Shown here piece after piece: positions 21,755 through 24,287 of a stretch of DNA of 24,287 bases. The stretch spans positions 1 to 24,287 of the forward strand of contig CATWUX010000016.1 of NCBI GenBank assembly GCA_958354085.1. The letters run 5' to 3'. The stretch's first letter is position 1. Every line of letters starts with the position of its first letter. The position numbers and the translations under genes are program-made. The stretch comes from an uncultured Oscillospiraceae bacterium. Lineage in GTDB: Bacteria > Bacillota > Clostridia > Oscillospirales > Acutalibacteraceae. The notes below the pieces were generated by a model. That model saw only the letters and a list, made by a program, of their open reading frames with translations, was not told the DNA's origin and did not search any database.

Positions 21755-23500
<1,746 letters not shown>

Positions 23501-23533
23501 AAAACAAGCCGCGGCGTGTTTTGCGATTTTTTT
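23501..23533 (+). terminator. Probable terminator of pyk
   Basis: AAAACA (23501-23506) pairs with TGTTTT (23517-23522) and GC with GC around a CGCG loop, with one A-G mismatch, immediately after the stop codon. It is followed by GCG and a run of seven T. Confidence 0.5.
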
Positions 23534-23555
23534 GCAAAATAAGCGGTGCAGCCTC

Positions 23556-23584
23556 TTGACACTCGCCGGCTTGTGTGGTATAGT
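23556..23584 (+). promoter_or_regulatory. Strong promoter of the infC operon
   Basis: TTGACA (23556-23561), a 17-base spacer, then TATAGT (23579-23584) preceded by TGG. Eleven of twelve hexamer positions match and the -10 is extended. Start is expected near 23591. Confidence 0.9.
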
Positions 23585-23590
23585 AGTTCT

Positions 23591-23727
23591 CAAATAAAAC
23601 AAAGCAGAGCGCTTGCCCGCTCTCACCTGCGGATTTCGTTCTTGTCAGGTCAATATCGGAAAACTCGTTTTTGACGGGCTTTTTGTGTGTTGCGCGGGCA
23701 GTCTGACTGTCCGCGTTTTATATTTTA
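23591..23727 (+). promoter_or_regulatory. infC leader with terminator and competing pairing
   Basis: A terminator-like hairpin, CGCGGGCAGT (23693-23702) with ACTGTCCGCG (23706-23715) plus a T-rich tract to 23726, lies between the promoter and infC. An upstream TGCCCGC (23614-23620) can pair instead with GCGGGCA at 23694-23700, which would break the terminator. This is the layout of leader-controlled infC-rpmI-rplT operons in Firmicutes, where L20 controls read-through. Identity with the known L20 leader class is inferred, not shown. Confidence 0.6.
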
Positions 23728-23755
23728 ACATATTATGTGGTGGAGGTGCTTACCC

Positions 23756-24274
23756 ATAGCAAGTAAGGAACTGCAAATCAACGAGCAAATCCGTGACAAT
23801 GAGATTCGCGTTATCGATGATAACGGCGGCCAGCTGGGCGTTATGTCCGCCCGGGAGGCGCAGCGCATCGCGGACGAGAAGAACCTCGATTTGGTCAAAA
23901 TTGCTCCCACCGCTGTCCCGCCGGTATGCCGGATCATGGATTACGGAAAATATCGGTTTGAGCAGGCAAAGCGGGAAAAGGAAGCCAAGAAAAATCAGCA
24001 TGTTGTGGAAATCAAGGAAATTCGTTTGGGGCTGAATACCGACGTTGGCGATTTCAACACCAAGGTCCGGCATGCCACGCGATTCCTCGAGGATGGGAAC
24101 AAGGTAAAGGTATCCATTCGTTTCCGCGGCCGTGAACTGGGCCATCCGGAGATCGGTCAGGAAGCTATGAAACGGTTTGCTGAGGCCTGCGCGGAATATG
24201 CAAATGTGGAAAAGCCGGCCAAAATGGAAGGCCGCCATATGATGATGTTCCTTGCACCCAAGCCCACCAAATGA
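23756..24274 (+). CDS. infC: Translation initiation factor IF-3
   Basis: 172 residues if started at 23756, the normal IF-3 length. The N-terminal domain contains SKELQINEQIRDNEIRVIDDNGGQLG; the linker is KYRFEQAKREKEAKKNQHVVEIKEIRLG; the C-terminal domain includes FLEDGNKVKVSIRFRGRELGHPEIG (all read in parts). IF-3 binds the 30S subunit and rejects wrong start codons. The start is ATA at 23756, nine bases after a perfect GGAGG within GGAGGTG. The next upstream ATG (23735) lies before that Shine-Dalgarno and would add a non-homologous MWWRCLP. A non-AUG/GUG/UUG start is a hallmark of infC (AUU in E. coli) and allows IF-3 to repress its own translation. rpmI and rplT are expected beyond the window. 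Confidence 0.95.
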   Translation: MASKELQINEQIRDNEIRVIDDNGGQLGVMSAREAQRIADEKNLDLVKIAPTAVPPVCRIMDYGKYRFEQAKREKEAKKNQHVVEIKEIRLGLNTDVGDFNTKVRHATRFLEDGNKVKVSIRFRGRELGHPEIGQEAMKRFAEACAEYANVEKPAKMEGRHMMMFLAPKPTK

Positions 24275-24287
24275 TGGTTATTTTTTA

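Noticed and set aside
23735..23755. ATG at 23735 as the infC start
   Set aside because: It lies upstream of the obvious GGAGGTG Shine-Dalgarno and adds MWWRCLP, which does not fit IF-3 N-termini.

Overview
The window looks like a chromosomal segment of an endospore-forming member of the class Clostridia, probably an Oscillospiraceae-like gut anaerobe. The reasons are the spore genes (SpoIIP, the GPR germination protease, a YlmC/YmxH family protein), a Firmicutes-type pyruvate kinase with a C-terminal PEP-utilizer-like domain, the redox regulator Rex, a glgD-glgA pair, strong AGGAGG/AAAGG ribosome binding sites, and a base composition that is GC-rich for a Firmicute. Species cannot be assigned from the sequence alone. 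No rRNA, tRNA, insertion sequence, prophage or CRISPR array was seen.

Layout. (1) 1-2611, + strand: the end of a glycogen operon (glgD, glgA) closing in a 16-bp-stem terminator. (2) 2616-10337, - strand: a six-gene surface-glycan operon read right to left: GT2 glycosyltransferase, Wzy/O-antigen-ligase-like polymerase, second GT2, Wzx-like flippase, LicD-family phosphotransferase, and a sulfatase-fold enzyme with Thr at the nucleophile position. It has an extended -10 promoter at its head and shares the glgA terminator at its tail. (3) 10357-13103, - strand: an ABC importer (ATPase, permease, NMT1/SsuA-type lipoprotein). (4) 13300-14331: an orphan secreted protein (+) and a YlmC/YmxH family sporulation protein (-), separated by a bidirectional terminator. 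(5) 14529-17317, + strand: aconitase from a near-consensus promoter, then rex. (6) 17330-19921, - strand: gpr, spoIIP and a small membrane protein. (7) 20013-20388, + strand: rpsT. (8) 20448-21374, - strand: a VanY-type M15 carboxypeptidase. (9) 21552-24274, + strand: pyk, then the infC leader and infC. The infC downstream partners rpmI/rplT would lie beyond the window.

How the genes fit together. Region 2 is a coherent Wzx/Wzy-style module: two transferases extend a lipid-linked unit, the flippase exports it, the polymerase joins units, and LicD plus the sulfatase-fold protein probably add phospho-substituents. No initiating sugar-phosphate transferase or chain-length regulator is present, so these must come from elsewhere. 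The spore genes follow the rpsT/gpr/spoIIP order known from Bacillus, but an uncharacterised membrane protein sits where lepA would follow. Central carbon genes (glycogen, aconitase, pyruvate kinase) and the NADH sensor Rex are interspersed.

The most notable signals are regulatory. infC appears to start at a rare AUA codon behind an attenuator-bearing leader. rex has two mutually exclusive hairpins, one covering its Shine-Dalgarno. A sigma-E-like promoter lies ahead of spoIIP, and the pyk leader holds a palindrome and a hairpin over its alternative TTG start. No clearly new defence or mobile system was found. The best candidate for undescribed biochemistry is the LicD plus Thr-nucleophile sulfatase-fold pair.
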